A stretch of 64,000 nucleotides of DNA from Burkholderia puraquae (GTDB taxonomy: Bacteria > Pseudomonadota > Gammaproteobacteria > Burkholderiales > Burkholderiaceae): the NCBI RefSeq assembly GCF_002099195.1, contig NZ_NBYX01000020.1, positions 62,001 through 126,000 on the forward strand, in the 5' to 3' direction. Shown in pieces: positions 1-8,991 of this stretch. Under the pieces are notes generated by a model. It was not told the DNA's origin. It made no database searches and worked only from the letters and a program-made list of their open reading frames with translations. A program made the position numbers and the translations under genes. Every line of letters starts with the position of its first letter. The stretch's first letter is position 1.

Positions 1-784
1 CGGCCGCCTGCTCGACGAGCATCCCGAGCCCGTCGGCCGTGCGCGCGCCGAGCGACGCCGCATGCTGCATGAACACCGTCGGCTGCGCGCCGTACATCAT
101 GTCGTACGCGAGCGTGCCCGCGCCGAATGCAGCCGCGTCGCACTCCGGCAGCGCGGCATCGAGGCTGCCGGCCGTCGCATTGATCACCACGTCGTACGGC
201 TCCGCGCGCACCACGTCGGGGCCGCCGCCCGCGAGCGTGCAGCCCGCATCGTGCGCGGCCTGCATGAACTGGCCGACGAGTGCCTCGGCCTTGCTCGCGG
301 TACGGTTCACGATCGTGATCGACAGCGGCGCACGATCCAGCAGCGGCAGCACGACACCGCGCGCCGCGCCACCCGCGCCGAGCAGCAGGATGCGCGCACC
401 CGCCAGCGACACGCCAAGATTCGCTTCGATGTCGCGCACGAGGCCGACGCCATCCGTGTTGTCGCCATGGATGCGGCCGTCTGCGTCGATGCGCAGCGTA
501 TTCACCGCGCCCGCCGCCGCCGCGCGCGACGACAGCGTGTCGGCGAGCGCGTGCGCTTCGAGCTTGAACGGCACCGTCACGTTCGCGCCGCGACCGCCTT
601 CGGCGACGAACGCCCGCACGGCCGCCTCGAAACCGTCGACCGGTGCGAGCCGGTGCGTGTATTCGACCGGCTCGCCGGTCTGCGCAGCGAACTGCGCGTG
701 GATGAACGGCGACTTGCTGTGCGCCACCGGGTTGCCGAACACCACATAGCGGTCGGCGCCGCTCGTCGACGCAACCGCGGTCAT
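1..784 (-). CDS. aroE: Shikimate dehydrogenase, 3' end cut off by the window
   Basis: Reduces 3-dehydroshikimate to shikimate with NADPH in the cytoplasmic pathway to aromatic amino acids. The gene starts with ATG at 784 and stays open to base 1, giving about 261 residues; the family is usually 270-290 long, so only the last few codons should be missing. Near the N-terminus is the substrate-binding signature NPVAHSKSP (about residues 18-26), followed by NVTVPFK, whose Lys is the expected catalytic residue. The Rossmann motif GAGGAAR lies further on. Its ATG overlaps the stop of the upstream RNB ribonuclease gene as ATGA, so the two are probably translationally coupled. Confidence 0.93.
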   Translation of the reverse strand, partial: MTAVASTSGADRYVVFGNPVAHSKSPFIHAQFAAQTGEPVEYTHRLAPVDGFEAAVRAFVAEGGRGANVTVPFKLEAHALADTLSSRAAAAGAVNTLRIDADGRIHGDNTDGVGLVRDIEANLGVSLAGARILLLGAGGAARGVVLPLLDRAPLSITIVNRTASKAEALVGQFMQAAHDAGCTLAGGGPDVVRAEPYDVVINATAGSLDAALPECDAAAFGAGTLAYDMMYGAQPTVFMQHAASLGARTADGLGMLVEQAA

Positions 785-2868
785 GATGCGCGCCCCTCTT
801 CGCCGGCGTTGCCGCTCTCGGCTTCGCCGCCTTCACAGTCCACCGCGCCGTCCGCTTCCGCCAGCGCTTCGGCTTCGGTTTCGGCCGTCGCGTCTTCGGT
901 GTCGATCAGCGTGTCGTCGCCGCCTTCGGCGTCATCCTCTTCCTCGGCCGCATCGCCGCTCGACACGGTCGGCGCATCGAGCACGTTCAGCAACCGCACC
1001 GACGCCTCGATCGTCAGTTCGTCGAGCGACATCACGTCGAGCAGCACGCGCGTGCCGCGCGCATGCACGCCGAGCCCCGGGACGTGCAGCAGCAGCGGAA
1101 TTTCCTCGAGGCGCACGAGATCGCCCTTCACGACGCTCGCGACGACCTGCTTCTTCTGCTCCTGCGCGAGCCAGCGCAGGCACCAGAAGTACTCCATCCG
1201 GCGCTGGTAGTCGGCGTAGGCCGTGTAGGTGTCGTCGAAGCCCTGCACGACTGCGTAGAGATCGGCGTCCTTCGGCTTGAACGGTGCGGCGAGCTTCGCG
1301 GTGACGCCATGCTGCACGCACGCGAGCAGTTGCCACTGGTTCACGAGGTCGACGTAGCGTCGCAGCGGCGACGTGCTCCACGCGTATTGCGCCACGCCGA
1401 GGCCTTCGTGCGGCGCGGCCGTCGTCTGCATCCGCGTGCGCTTCGGGCCCGGCGCGCCGAAGCCGCGCTGCGAGCGGTAGATGCCCGGCACCGTGTGATC
1501 GTGCAGGAATGCGCCCCAGGTCGAGTTCGCGAGGATCGCGAGCTCCGACACGATCAGGTCGAGCGGGGACCCGCGGCGGCGCGGCGTGATCGACACGTGC
1601 TCGCCGTCGACGTAGAAGTTGTAGTCGGTGTTGCGCTGCACCTCGCGCTTCAGGCCGTAGCCCGCGCGCGCAACCTGGCGCTTCTCGAACAGCGCCTGCG
1701 CGAGCGGCCACAGCACGGCGATGTCGTCCTTGTGCGGATAGTCGCCGGTGCCGGCCGCGAGCGTCTCTTCGTTGACCAGTTCGTCGAGGTGGTTGTGCCG
1801 CAGGTTGTTCTTCACGAACACGAGCTCGGCGCGCGTCTCGTTCGCGACGATCTCCTGCGTTTCGCGGTTGACGATGATGTACAGCGACAGCGCCGGGCGG
1901 TAGTCACCCTCTTTCAGCGTGAACACGTCGACGACGTCGTCCGGCAGCATCGTGATCTTGTCGCCCGGCATGTAGACGGTCGACAGGCGCGTGCGCGCGA
2001 TCGCGTCGACCGCGTCGCCGCGCACGATGCCGAGCGCCGGCGCCGCGATGTGCACGCCGATGCGCACACGGCCGTCGGACAGGTGCTCGACCGAAAACGC
2101 GTCGTCGATTTCGGTCGTCGTGATGTCGTCGATCGAGAACGCCTCGACGTCCGCGCGCGGCAGGTCGTCCGGCAGCGCGCCGACCGTGACGGCCGGAAAG
2201 CCCGTGCCATGCGGGAAGAACTCCGCGAGGAAGCGCGCCTCATGCAGCGCACGCGGCGATGCGATGCCGCCGCAGTCGAGCATCAGCCGCGCCGGCGACA
2301 CGCCGCGCGCACCGGCCGCGGCTTCCATCGCCTTGTATTCGATCGCGTTCTTGTCCGGCCGGGTCAGCAGCCCGAGCACCTTGCCCGCAAACGCGTCCGG
2401 CAGCTTGCCGGCCTTCAGCTCCTCTTCGTACTGCGCCTGGACGAGCGCCTGCTGGCGCTTGCGCTCGAGCGACGCGAGCGCCATCTTGAGCTGCTCTTCC
2501 GGCGCACGCTGGTACTGGCCGCGCCCCTTGCGGCGGAAGTAGACGGGCGAGCCGTGCAGTCGCAACACGAGCGCCGCACGCTCGACCGGGCCGTACGTCG
2601 CGCCGAAGTATTCCGCGGCGAGCGCCGTATACGCGAACTCGTCGGTCGGCGCGCATTCCCACAGGAAATCCAGATCGATCTGCTGCGCGGCCGTGTCGGC
2701 CTCCTGCATCAGTTCGCCGGCGGCCGGCTTGTCGAATTCGATCAGCACGTCTTTCGCGCGCACCTTCGCACGCCGCCCGCCGGGCAACTCGACCTGAAAT
2801 GCGTCGCCCTGGCGCGACAGCACGCTGCCCGCCTTGAAACTGCCCGATTCCTCGAAGAAAACGTTCAC
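781..2868 (-). CDS. RNB-domain (RNase II/R family) ribonuclease
   Basis: Predicted 3'-5' exoribonuclease of the RNase II/R superfamily, 695 residues. The catalytic RNB signature SIDDITTTEIDDAFS is at about residues 245-259 and holds the metal-binding aspartates. Upstream is a roughly 240-residue region with no clear cold-shock signature. After the RNB domain the protein ends in a long Asp/Glu/Ala-rich low-complexity tail (about the last 50 residues), and I see no clear S1 domain, unlike E. coli Rnb or Rnr. The start is GTG at 2868, immediately preceded by an in-frame TGA, which fixes it. It overlaps aroE at its 3' end. A specific Rnb or Rnr name is not justified. Confidence 0.9.
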   Translation of the reverse strand: MNVFFEESGSFKAGSVLSRQGDAFQVELPGGRRAKVRAKDVLIEFDKPAAGELMQEADTAAQQIDLDFLWECAPTDEFAYTALAAEYFGATYGPVERAALVLRLHGSPVYFRRKGRGQYQRAPEEQLKMALASLERKRQQALVQAQYEEELKAGKLPDAFAGKVLGLLTRPDKNAIEYKAMEAAAGARGVSPARLMLDCGGIASPRALHEARFLAEFFPHGTGFPAVTVGALPDDLPRADVEAFSIDDITTTEIDDAFSVEHLSDGRVRIGVHIAAPALGIVRGDAVDAIARTRLSTVYMPGDKITMLPDDVVDVFTLKEGDYRPALSLYIIVNRETQEIVANETRAELVFVKNNLRHNHLDELVNEETLAAGTGDYPHKDDIAVLWPLAQALFEKRQVARAGYGLKREVQRNTDYNFYVDGEHVSITPRRRGSPLDLIVSELAILANSTWGAFLHDHTVPGIYRSQRGFGAPGPKRTRMQTTAAPHEGLGVAQYAWSTSPLRRYVDLVNQWQLLACVQHGVTAKLAAPFKPKDADLYAVVQGFDDTYTAYADYQRRMEYFWCLRWLAQEQKKQVVASVVKGDLVRLEEIPLLLHVPGLGVHARGTRVLLDVMSLDELTIEASVRLLNVLDAPTVSSGDAAEEEDDAEGGDDTLIDTEDATAETEAEALAEADGAVDCEGGEAESGNAGEEGRAS

Positions 2869-2948
2869 TCAGTACTCTCGTTCAGACTGCCGGGCGCCGC
2901 GTCAGCGGCGCCGCATGATGATGGGAATTCGATCGGCACAGGGCCGGT

Positions 2949-3518
2949 TTAAGACGTCTTTCCGTCGCAAAAGGCGAGAACGTCGTCGACGTAGTCGGCA
3001 AATTCGCTGATCCCGTGATCGCTGCCTTCGATCACGCGCGTTTTCGCGCCCGGGTAATGCGCCAGCATCTCGCGGTAATCGAGCACTTCGTCACCGGTCG
3101 CCGCGAACAGATAGTAGCGTTCGGCACGCGTGATTGCCGGCACGCGCAGCGCATCGAGTTCATGCAGGTGACGGCGCTCGACGACAATCGTGCCGCCGCC
3201 GTGCCACAGCGGCTGCTCGCCCAGATGCTGCTCGAGATCGCGCTGCGGCACGATGGCCGGATTCAGCAGCACGGCCTTCCAGCCGTGCTTTTCGGCCAGC
3301 CAGGTGGCGTAATAGCCGCCGAGCGAGCTGCCGATGACGGTCACGTCGCGCGCACCGGCCACCTCGGCTTCCGCGACCGCGATCGCTTCGAGCGGCGACA
3401 CCGACAGCGACGGGCACCGCCACTCGTCGGTACGGCCGAGCTCGGCCATGCGCGCGGCGAGCTGGCGCGACTTCTGCGATTCCGGCGACGACCGGAAGCC
3501 GTGCAGATACAGGATCAC
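2949..3518 (-). CDS. YqiA/YcfP-family alpha/beta hydrolase
   Basis: Small alpha/beta-hydrolase of 189 residues, the normal size for the YqiA/YcfP esterase group. The N-terminus MILYLHGFRSSPES is the family hallmark. The nucleophile elbow GSSLGG puts the catalytic Ser at residue 65, and the C-terminal GSDHGISEF segment supplies the likely His. The start is GTG at 3518, overlapping the TGA of mpl (GTGA), so translation is probably coupled to mpl. The natural substrate is unknown; homologues hydrolyse short-chain esters. A longer open frame upstream is only a shadow of mpl. Confidence 0.87.
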   Translation of the reverse strand: MILYLHGFRSSPESQKSRQLAARMAELGRTDEWRCPSLSVSPLEAIAVAEAEVAGARDVTVIGSSLGGYYATWLAEKHGWKAVLLNPAIVPQRDLEQHLGEQPLWHGGGTIVVERRHLHELDALRVPAITRAERYYLFAATGDEVLDYREMLAHYPGAKTRVIEGSDHGISEFADYVDDVLAFCDGKTS

Positions 3519-4900
3519 GTGCGGCTCCCGAGCGCGTCGAGCAGCTTCTGGTGCACGCCGCCGAAGCCGCCGTTGCTCATCACAAGCACGTGGTCGCCCG
3601 GGCGGGCGGCTGCGACGACGGACTTCGCCAGCAGGTGCAGATCGTCGAACGCGTGCGCGCGGTCGCCGAGCGGCGCCAGCGCCTCGGCCAGATTCCAGCC
3701 GAGCGCGTCGCGCCCGGTCGGCGCGCCGTAGCCGAACACGAGATCGGCGTCGGCGAGGCTCGCCGGCAATTGCGCCTTCATCACGCCGAGCTTCATCGTG
3801 TTCGAACGCGGCTCGAGCACCGCGAGGATGCGGGCATTCTGGCGGCCGATGCGCGCACGAAGGCCGGCGATCGTGGTTTCGATCGCGGTCGGATGGTGTG
3901 CGAAGTCGTCGTAGACGGTCACGCCGTCCACGCTGCCGCGCACTTCCATGCGGCGTTTCACGTTGCGGAACGATGCGAGGGAGGCGGCGGCCTGCGCAGG
4001 CGGCACGCCGACGTGGCGCGCGGCCGCGATCGCGGCGAGCGCATTCATCCGGTTGTGATCGCCCTGCACCTGCCACGCGACTTCGCCGACACGTTCCGCG
4101 TGCGAATACACCGCGAAGCGCTCGTCGACCGGCACGCCGTCTTCGGCCGGCAGCGCCTGCCAGCCGCCATCCACGCCGAACCGTTCGACCTCGCTCCAGC
4201 AGCCGCGCGCCAGCACGCGCTCGAGCGCGTCCGAGCGGCCGTTGGTGACGATCCGGCCGACACCGGGCACGGTACGCACGAGATGGTGGAATTGCGTCTC
4301 GATCGCGGCGAGATCCGGGAAGATATCGGCGTGATCGAATTCAAGATTGTTCAGCACCGCGGTGCGCGGCCGGTAGTGGACGAACTTCGAGCGCTTGTCG
4401 AAGAACGCCGTATCGTATTCGTCGGCCTCGATCACGAAGAAGCTCGAATCGGTGAGCCGCGCCGACACGCCGAAGTTCAGCGGCACGCCGCCGATCAGGA
4501 AGCCCGGATTCAGGCCCGAGTCCTCCAGCAGCCACGCGAGCATCGACGACGTGGTCGTCTTGCCGTGCGTGCCCGCGACCGCGAGTACCCACTTGCCGGC
4601 GAGTACGTGCTCGCCGAGCCACTGCGGGCCCGACACGTACGGCAGGCCGCGATCCAGGATCGCCTCCATCAGCGGATTGCCGCGCGTGACGACGTTGCCG
4701 ATCACGAACAGGTCCGGTTTCAGGTCGATCTGCTCTGCGCCGTAGCCCTCGATCAGCGTGATGCCCTGCGCCTCGAGCTGCGTGCTCATCGGCGGATAGA
4801 CGCCCGCGTCGCAACCCGTCACCGTGTGGCCCGCCTCGCGCGCGAGTACGGCGAGACCGCCCATGAAGGTGCCGCAGATGCCAAGAATGTGGATGTGCAT
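3515..4900 (-). CDS. mpl: UDP-N-acetylmuramate:L-Ala-gamma-D-Glu-meso-DAP ligase
   Basis: Peptidoglycan-recycling ligase that joins recovered L-Ala-gamma-D-Glu-meso-DAP tripeptide to UDP-MurNAc in the cytoplasm. The 461 residues fit the family. The N-terminus MHIHILGICGTFMGG is the Mpl form of the Mur-ligase nucleotide fold, the ATP-binding loop GTHGKTTTS is at residues 110-118, and the FAHHPTAI motif typical of MurC/Mpl lies in the C-terminal half. ATG at 4900 is chosen because the Mpl signature starts there; the open frame upstream to 6118 is antisense to other genes. It heads a minus-strand group with the YqiA-like hydrolase. AmpD, also in this window, feeds the same recycling route. Confidence 0.95.
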   Translation of the reverse strand: MHIHILGICGTFMGGLAVLAREAGHTVTGCDAGVYPPMSTQLEAQGITLIEGYGAEQIDLKPDLFVIGNVVTRGNPLMEAILDRGLPYVSGPQWLGEHVLAGKWVLAVAGTHGKTTTSSMLAWLLEDSGLNPGFLIGGVPLNFGVSARLTDSSFFVIEADEYDTAFFDKRSKFVHYRPRTAVLNNLEFDHADIFPDLAAIETQFHHLVRTVPGVGRIVTNGRSDALERVLARGCWSEVERFGVDGGWQALPAEDGVPVDERFAVYSHAERVGEVAWQVQGDHNRMNALAAIAAARHVGVPPAQAAASLASFRNVKRRMEVRGSVDGVTVYDDFAHHPTAIETTIAGLRARIGRQNARILAVLEPRSNTMKLGVMKAQLPASLADADLVFGYGAPTGRDALGWNLAEALAPLGDRAHAFDDLHLLAKSVVAAARPGDHVLVMSNGGFGGVHQKLLDALGSRT

Positions 4901-5146
4901 AGATGAATGCTTTCGCGCCGCCGGGCGCCGTCGATTCGGAAAGGATGCGTGTGCGGCGCGCCGGATGGGCCGTGCGGCCGGCGCCCGGCCAACGGCTTTT
5001 GCCGCGACACAAAGAACAGTATTGTAACTGACGGCCTGCCGTGCCCGGCGGCCCGAACACTGCGCGCGAACGGCGCCGGCACACCGGGCGGCAGGCCGCC
5101 GCACCCGCGCTCGGGCGCCGCGGCGATCGAGTATGATTGCCGGATC

Positions 5147-5791
5147 ATGTCTCGCAAAACCCTTCTCGACCCGCGGCGCGTCCGCGAGGAAATCGCCCAG
5201 TCCGCCGCCCGCCTGATCGCGGAGGATGGCCTGGACTACGCCGGCGCGAAACGCAAGGCCGCGCGCCAGTTGCTGGGCGATTCGCGCGTTGCCGGCGAAT
5301 GGCTGCCGGATAACGACCAGATCGAGGAAGAACTGCGCGAGTATCTCGCCCTGTTCCAGAGCGACACGCAGCCGGACGAACTGCGCCGCCTGCGCGAAGT
5401 CGCGCTCGACTGGATGCACCGGCTCGCCGAGTTCCATCCTTATGTGACGGGTGCCGTGCTGAACGGTACCGCGAACGCGCATTCGGATATCCATTTGCAG
5501 GCATTCACCGACAACCCGAAGGACGTCGCGATCTACCTGCTGAACCAGAACGTCCAGTACGACGTATCCGAGACGCGGCACTTCGCGGGCCGCGCCGATG
5601 TCGAGACGCTGAGTTTCCTGTGGCGCCCGCGGCGCGACGTGGACGCGATCGGCATCCACCTCGCCCTCTATGCGAGCGACGACCTGCGCGGCGCGGTCAA
5701 GGCCGACGCGCGCGGCCGGGTCGCCCGTGCGGATGCCGCCGCGCTGCGCGCGCTCGTCGAAGCAGGCAAGGCCCCTTCCGAACCGGAATGA
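5147..5791 (+). CDS. Nucleotidyltransferase-like protein, degenerate active site
   Basis: Unrecognised protein of 214 residues. The first 95 residues look helical and charged, followed by VLNGTANAHSDIHLQAF (residues 104-120). This resembles the nucleotidyltransferase pattern of a GS turn, a spacer and a DxD core, but the second Asp is replaced by His (SDIH instead of SDID). If it has that fold, catalysis may be altered or lost. ATG at 5147 was chosen because it begins the well-conserved-looking segment MSRKTLLDPRRVREE; the longer frame from 4907 runs through the mpl promoter region. It is divergent from mpl and ends 7 bases before the tlpA-like gene, so it is probably cotranscribed with it. 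Function unknown. Confidence 0.75.
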   Translation: MSRKTLLDPRRVREEIAQSAARLIAEDGLDYAGAKRKAARQLLGDSRVAGEWLPDNDQIEEELREYLALFQSDTQPDELRRLREVALDWMHRLAEFHPYVTGAVLNGTANAHSDIHLQAFTDNPKDVAIYLLNQNVQYDVSETRHFAGRADVETLSFLWRPRRDVDAIGIHLALYASDDLRGAVKADARGRVARADAAALRALVEAGKAPSEPE

Positions 5792-5798
5792 TTCAACG

Positions 5799-6350
5799 AT
5801 GATGATGAAACGCATGTGGGCGCTCGCGGTCGTCGCGGCCGCCGCCGTTGCCGGCGGGCTCGCCGCCGGCCATTGGTTCCGCGGCACCGCCGACGACGGT
5901 GTCGCCGTCGCCGCGCCTGCCGCGCAGGGCAGCCCCGTCGAACAATTGTGGGCGGCCTCGCTGACGGGCACCGACGGCAAGCCGGCCACGCTGTCCGCCT
6001 TCAAGGGCCAGAAAGTCGTCGTCAATTTCTGGGCGTCATGGTGCGGCCCGTGCGTCGAGGAGATGCCGGAGCTCGTCGCGTTGTCGCACCAGTACAAACA
6101 GAAGGGCATCCGTTTCATCGGGATCGGCGTCGATTCCGAACAGAACGTGAAGAACTTTCTGCAGAAGGTGAAGGTCGACTATCCGGTCTTCGTCAGCGGA
6201 TATGCAGGCGCCGATCTGGCCCGCAATTTCGGAAATACCGCCGGCGCGTTGCCGTTTACGGTCGTCATCGACGAAACCGGCAAGATTCGCGAGACAAAAT
6301 TGGGACAAATCCAACCGGCCGAGCTGAAAAAGACGCTCGACGCGCTGTAA
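5799..6350 (+). CDS. TlpA/ResA-type thiol-disulfide oxidoreductase
   Basis: Membrane-anchored or periplasmic thioredoxin-fold protein of 183 residues. After three tandem ATG codons (5799, 5802, 5805) comes one hydrophobic segment (about residues 6-24), which should be a signal anchor. The redox centre is WASWCGPC with Cys82 and Cys85, followed by the TlpA/ResA-type helix EEMPELVAL; the cis-Pro region GALPFTVVID is intact. Such proteins reduce periplasmic disulfides, often for cytochrome c maturation; the partner here is unknown. It lies 7 bases after the nucleotidyltransferase-like gene. Confidence 0.9.
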   Translation: MMMKRMWALAVVAAAAVAGGLAAGHWFRGTADDGVAVAAPAAQGSPVEQLWAASLTGTDGKPATLSAFKGQKVVVNFWASWCGPCVEEMPELVALSHQYKQKGIRFIGIGVDSEQNVKNFLQKVKVDYPVFVSGYAGADLARNFGNTAGALPFTVVIDETGKIRETKLGQIQPAELKKTLDAL

Positions 6351-6484
6351 GCTGCCCGAACGGCGGCCCGCACGTTGGCGGTGATTTATCTGTCGATCGC
6401 CGCAATTTCGCGTGAATTCGCCGATACTTTGCTTGCGCGCCGGTAATTCTTGCAGGTCCGCCGCGCTCGGCCGTTCGGCAAAAC

Positions 6485-6514
6485 TAGACAAATTTCTCTA
6501 AATAGCGCTAAAGT
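6485..6514 (+). promoter_or_regulatory. Candidate sigma-70 promoter for aroQ
   Basis: TAGACA at 6485-6490, an 18-base spacer and TAAAGT at 6509-6514 lie in an unusually AT-rich patch, 31 bases before the aroQ start. Pattern match only. Confidence 0.35.
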
Positions 6515-6544
6515 TCGCGCAATTCCGCAGAAATAGAAGCGACC

Positions 6545-6997
6545 ATGACACGATTGCTGGTGCTGCACGGCCCCAACCTGAACCTTCTCGGCACCCGGGA
6601 ACCGGAGGTGTACGGCCGTGTCACGCTCACACAGATCGATCAGGCGCTTGCCGCACGCGCCCGGGAAGCCGGCGCCGAACTGTCGTCGTTCCAGAGCAAC
6701 CATGAAGGCGCGCTGGTCGACCGCATCCAGGCCGCGCGGGAGGAACAGACCGATTTCATCCTGATCAATCCGGCCGCGTATACGCACACGAGCGTCGCGA
6801 TCCGGGACGCGATCGCCGGCGTTGGCATCCCGTTCGTCGAGGTTCACCTGTCGAACGTGCATCGCCGCGAAGCGTTCAGGCACCACTCCTACTTTTCCGA
6901 CCAGGCCGAAGGCGTGATCTGCGGGCTCGGCTGGAAAGGTTATCTGTACGCGCTCGAGTACGCGCTGGACAAGCTGCAAGGCACGTCGCGCGGCTGA
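6545..6997 (+). CDS. aroQ: Type II 3-dehydroquinate dehydratase
   Basis: Converts 3-dehydroquinate to 3-dehydroshikimate in the shikimate pathway, feeding the step carried out by AroE at the start of this window. The 150 residues match the small dodecameric type II enzyme. Signatures seen are LHGPNLNLLGTREPEVYG at the N-terminus (holding the catalytic Tyr/Arg lid region), INPAAYTHTS with the Asn and His surroundings, and VEVHLSNVHRREAFR near residues 99-113. It is followed 66 bases later by accB; this aroQ-accB-accC arrangement is common in proteobacteria. Confidence 0.97.
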   Translation: MTRLLVLHGPNLNLLGTREPEVYGRVTLTQIDQALAARAREAGAELSSFQSNHEGALVDRIQAAREEQTDFILINPAAYTHTSVAIRDAIAGVGIPFVEVHLSNVHRREAFRHHSYFSDQAEGVICGLGWKGYLYALEYALDKLQGTSRG

Positions 6998-7063
6998 TTT
7001 CGCGATCTAGATTCAGCGCCGGCCCCTCACCGGCGCTTTCACGTATTGAAAGGGGAATTCCCG

Positions 7064-7537
7064 ATGGATCTTCGTAAGCTGAAAACTCTGATCGACCTCG
7101 TTTCCGAATCCGGCATCTCCGAGCTGGAAGTGACGGAAGGCGAAGGCAAGGTGCGCATCGTCAAGAACGCGCCGCCGATCTACGTGCAGCCGACGGCTGG
7201 GTATGCCCCGCAAGTCAGCGCGCCCGCTCCGTCGGCCGCGCTGCCGACCGACGGCGCCGCCGCGCCGGCCGCAGGCGCCGCCGCCGCACCGGCTGTCCCG
7301 CAGGGCCACGTCGTGACGTCGCCGATGGTCGGCACGTTCTATCGCGCGCCGTCGCCGGGCGCGGATCCGTTCGTCCAGGTCGGCGACACGGTCAAGGAAG
7401 GCCAGACGATCTGCATCATCGAAGCGATGAAGCTGCTCAACGAGATCGAGTCGGACAAGGCCGGCGTGATCAAGGAAATCCTCGTCGAGAACGGCCAGGC
7501 CGTCGAATACGGCCAGCCGCTTTTCGTGATCGGCTAA
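7064..7537 (+). CDS. accB: Biotin carboxyl carrier protein of acetyl-CoA carboxylase
   Basis: Carries biotin between the carboxylase and transcarboxylase half-reactions of acetyl-CoA carboxylase, the first step of fatty acid synthesis. The 157 residues are organised as an N-terminal region MDLRKLKTLIDLV, a Pro/Ala-rich flexible linker (about residues 40-82) and a C-terminal biotinyl domain. The biotinylation motif is EAMKL with Lys123, and the SPMVGTFYRAPSPG segment typical of BCCP precedes it. ATG 7064 is preferred over an in-frame ATG at 7046 because it follows GAAAGGGGA-type ribosome-binding bases and starts the family-conserved sequence. Confidence 0.97.
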   Translation: MDLRKLKTLIDLVSESGISELEVTEGEGKVRIVKNAPPIYVQPTAGYAPQVSAPAPSAALPTDGAAAPAAGAAAAPAVPQGHVVTSPMVGTFYRAPSPGADPFVQVGDTVKEGQTICIIEAMKLLNEIESDKAGVIKEILVENGQAVEYGQPLFVIG

Positions 7538-7621
7538 GTCCGCCGCGCGGCCTGCGGGCCGCGCGCCGCCGATGCTCGCCAGGCGCCGTTCGCGCGCCCC
7601 TCGAAGAGACGAATACTCGCT

Positions 7622-8989
7622 ATGTTTGAAAAAATCCTCATTGCCAACCGCGGTGAAATCGCGCTGCGCATCCAGCGTGCGTGCCGCGAGCTCGGCGTCA
7701 AGACGGTGGTCGTCTACTCGGAAGCCGACAAGGAAGCCAAGTACGTGCGCCTCGCGGACGAAGCCGTCTGTATCGGCCCGGCCCCGTCGAACCTGAGCTA
7801 CCTGAACATGCCGGCGCTGATCAGCGCCGCCGAAGTCACCGATGCCGAGGCGATCCACCCCGGCTACGGCTTCCTGTCGGAGAACGCCGATTTCGCGGAA
7901 CGCGTCGAGCAGTCGGGCTTCACGTTCATCGGCCCGCGCCCCGAAACGATCCGCATGATGGGTGACAAGGTCACCGCGAAGCAGACGATGATCAAGACCG
8001 GCGTGCCGTGCGTGCCGGGCTCGGAAGGCGCGTTGCCGGACGATCCGAAGGAGATCGTCAAGATTGCGCGCACGATCGGCTATCCGGTCATCATCAAGGC
8101 GGCAGGCGGCGGTGGCGGACGCGGGATGCGCGTCGTGCACACCGAGGCCGCGCTCGTCAACGCGGTCAACATGACCCGCGAGGAAGCCGGCCGTGCGTTC
8201 GGCAACCCGCAGGTGTACATGGAGAAGTTCCTCGAGAACCCGCGCCACATCGAAATCCAGGTGCTGTCCGACGCGTACAAGAACGCGATCTGGCTCGGCG
8301 AGCGCGATTGCTCGATGCAGCGCCGCCACCAGAAGGTGATCGAGGAAGCGCCGGCGCCCGGTATTCCGCGCCGCCTGATCGACCGCATCGGCGACCGCTG
8401 CGCGGACGCCTGCAAGAAGATGGGCTACCTCGGCGCAGGCACGTTCGAATTCCTGTACGAAAACGGCGAGTTCTACTTCATCGAGATGAACACGCGCGTG
8501 CAGGTCGAGCACCCGGTATCGGAGCTGATCACGGGCGTCGACATCGTGCAGGAACAGATCCGCATCGCGGCCGGCGAGAAGCTCACGCTGCGCCAGCGCG
8601 ACATCCAGTTCCGCGGACATGCGATCGAATGCCGGATCAACGCCGAAGATCCGTTCAAGTTCACGCCGTCGCCGGGCCGGATCACGTCGTGGCATACGCC
8701 GGGCGGCCCCGGCGTACGCGTCGATTCGCACGCCTACAATGGCTATTTCGTGCCGCCGAACTATGATTCGATGATCGGCAAGCTGATCACCTACGGCGCG
8801 ACGCGCGAGCAGGCAATCAGCCGGATGCGCATCGCGCTGTCGGAAATGGTCGTCGAAGGCATCCAGACCAACATCCCGCTGCACCGCGAGCTGATGATCG
8901 ATTCGAAGTTCGTCGAAGGCGGCACCAGCATCCACTACCTCGAAAACCGGCTCGCCCAGAAGCAGCAGGTCGCACCGGAAGAAGCGTAA
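7622..8989 (+). CDS. accC: Biotin carboxylase subunit of acetyl-CoA carboxylase
   Basis: ATP-dependent carboxylation of BCCP biotin with bicarbonate. The length, 455 residues, is normal. Order: preATP-grasp (MFEKILIANRGEIALR), ATP-grasp with glycine-rich loop KAAGGGGGRGMR at residues 159-170, catalytic EMNTRVQVEHPVSE, and the C-terminal biotin-carboxylase domain (AIECRINAEDP). It sits 84 bases after accB and 2 bases before prmA, so the three genes should share a transcript. Confidence 0.98.
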   Translation: MFEKILIANRGEIALRIQRACRELGVKTVVVYSEADKEAKYVRLADEAVCIGPAPSNLSYLNMPALISAAEVTDAEAIHPGYGFLSENADFAERVEQSGFTFIGPRPETIRMMGDKVTAKQTMIKTGVPCVPGSEGALPDDPKEIVKIARTIGYPVIIKAAGGGGGRGMRVVHTEAALVNAVNMTREEAGRAFGNPQVYMEKFLENPRHIEIQVLSDAYKNAIWLGERDCSMQRRHQKVIEEAPAPGIPRRLIDRIGDRCADACKKMGYLGAGTFEFLYENGEFYFIEMNTRVQVEHPVSELITGVDIVQEQIRIAAGEKLTLRQRDIQFRGHAIECRINAEDPFKFTPSPGRITSWHTPGGPGVRVDSHAYNGYFVPPNYDSMIGKLITYGATREQAISRMRIALSEMVVEGIQTNIPLHRELMIDSKFVEGGTSIHYLENRLAQKQQVAPEEA

Positions 8990-8991
8990 GC

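Noticed and set aside
5014..5146. Longer start for the nucleotidyltransferase-like gene (from 4907)
   Set aside because: It would overlap the mpl promoter region and adds a Cys/Arg/Gly-rich stretch unlike the rest.
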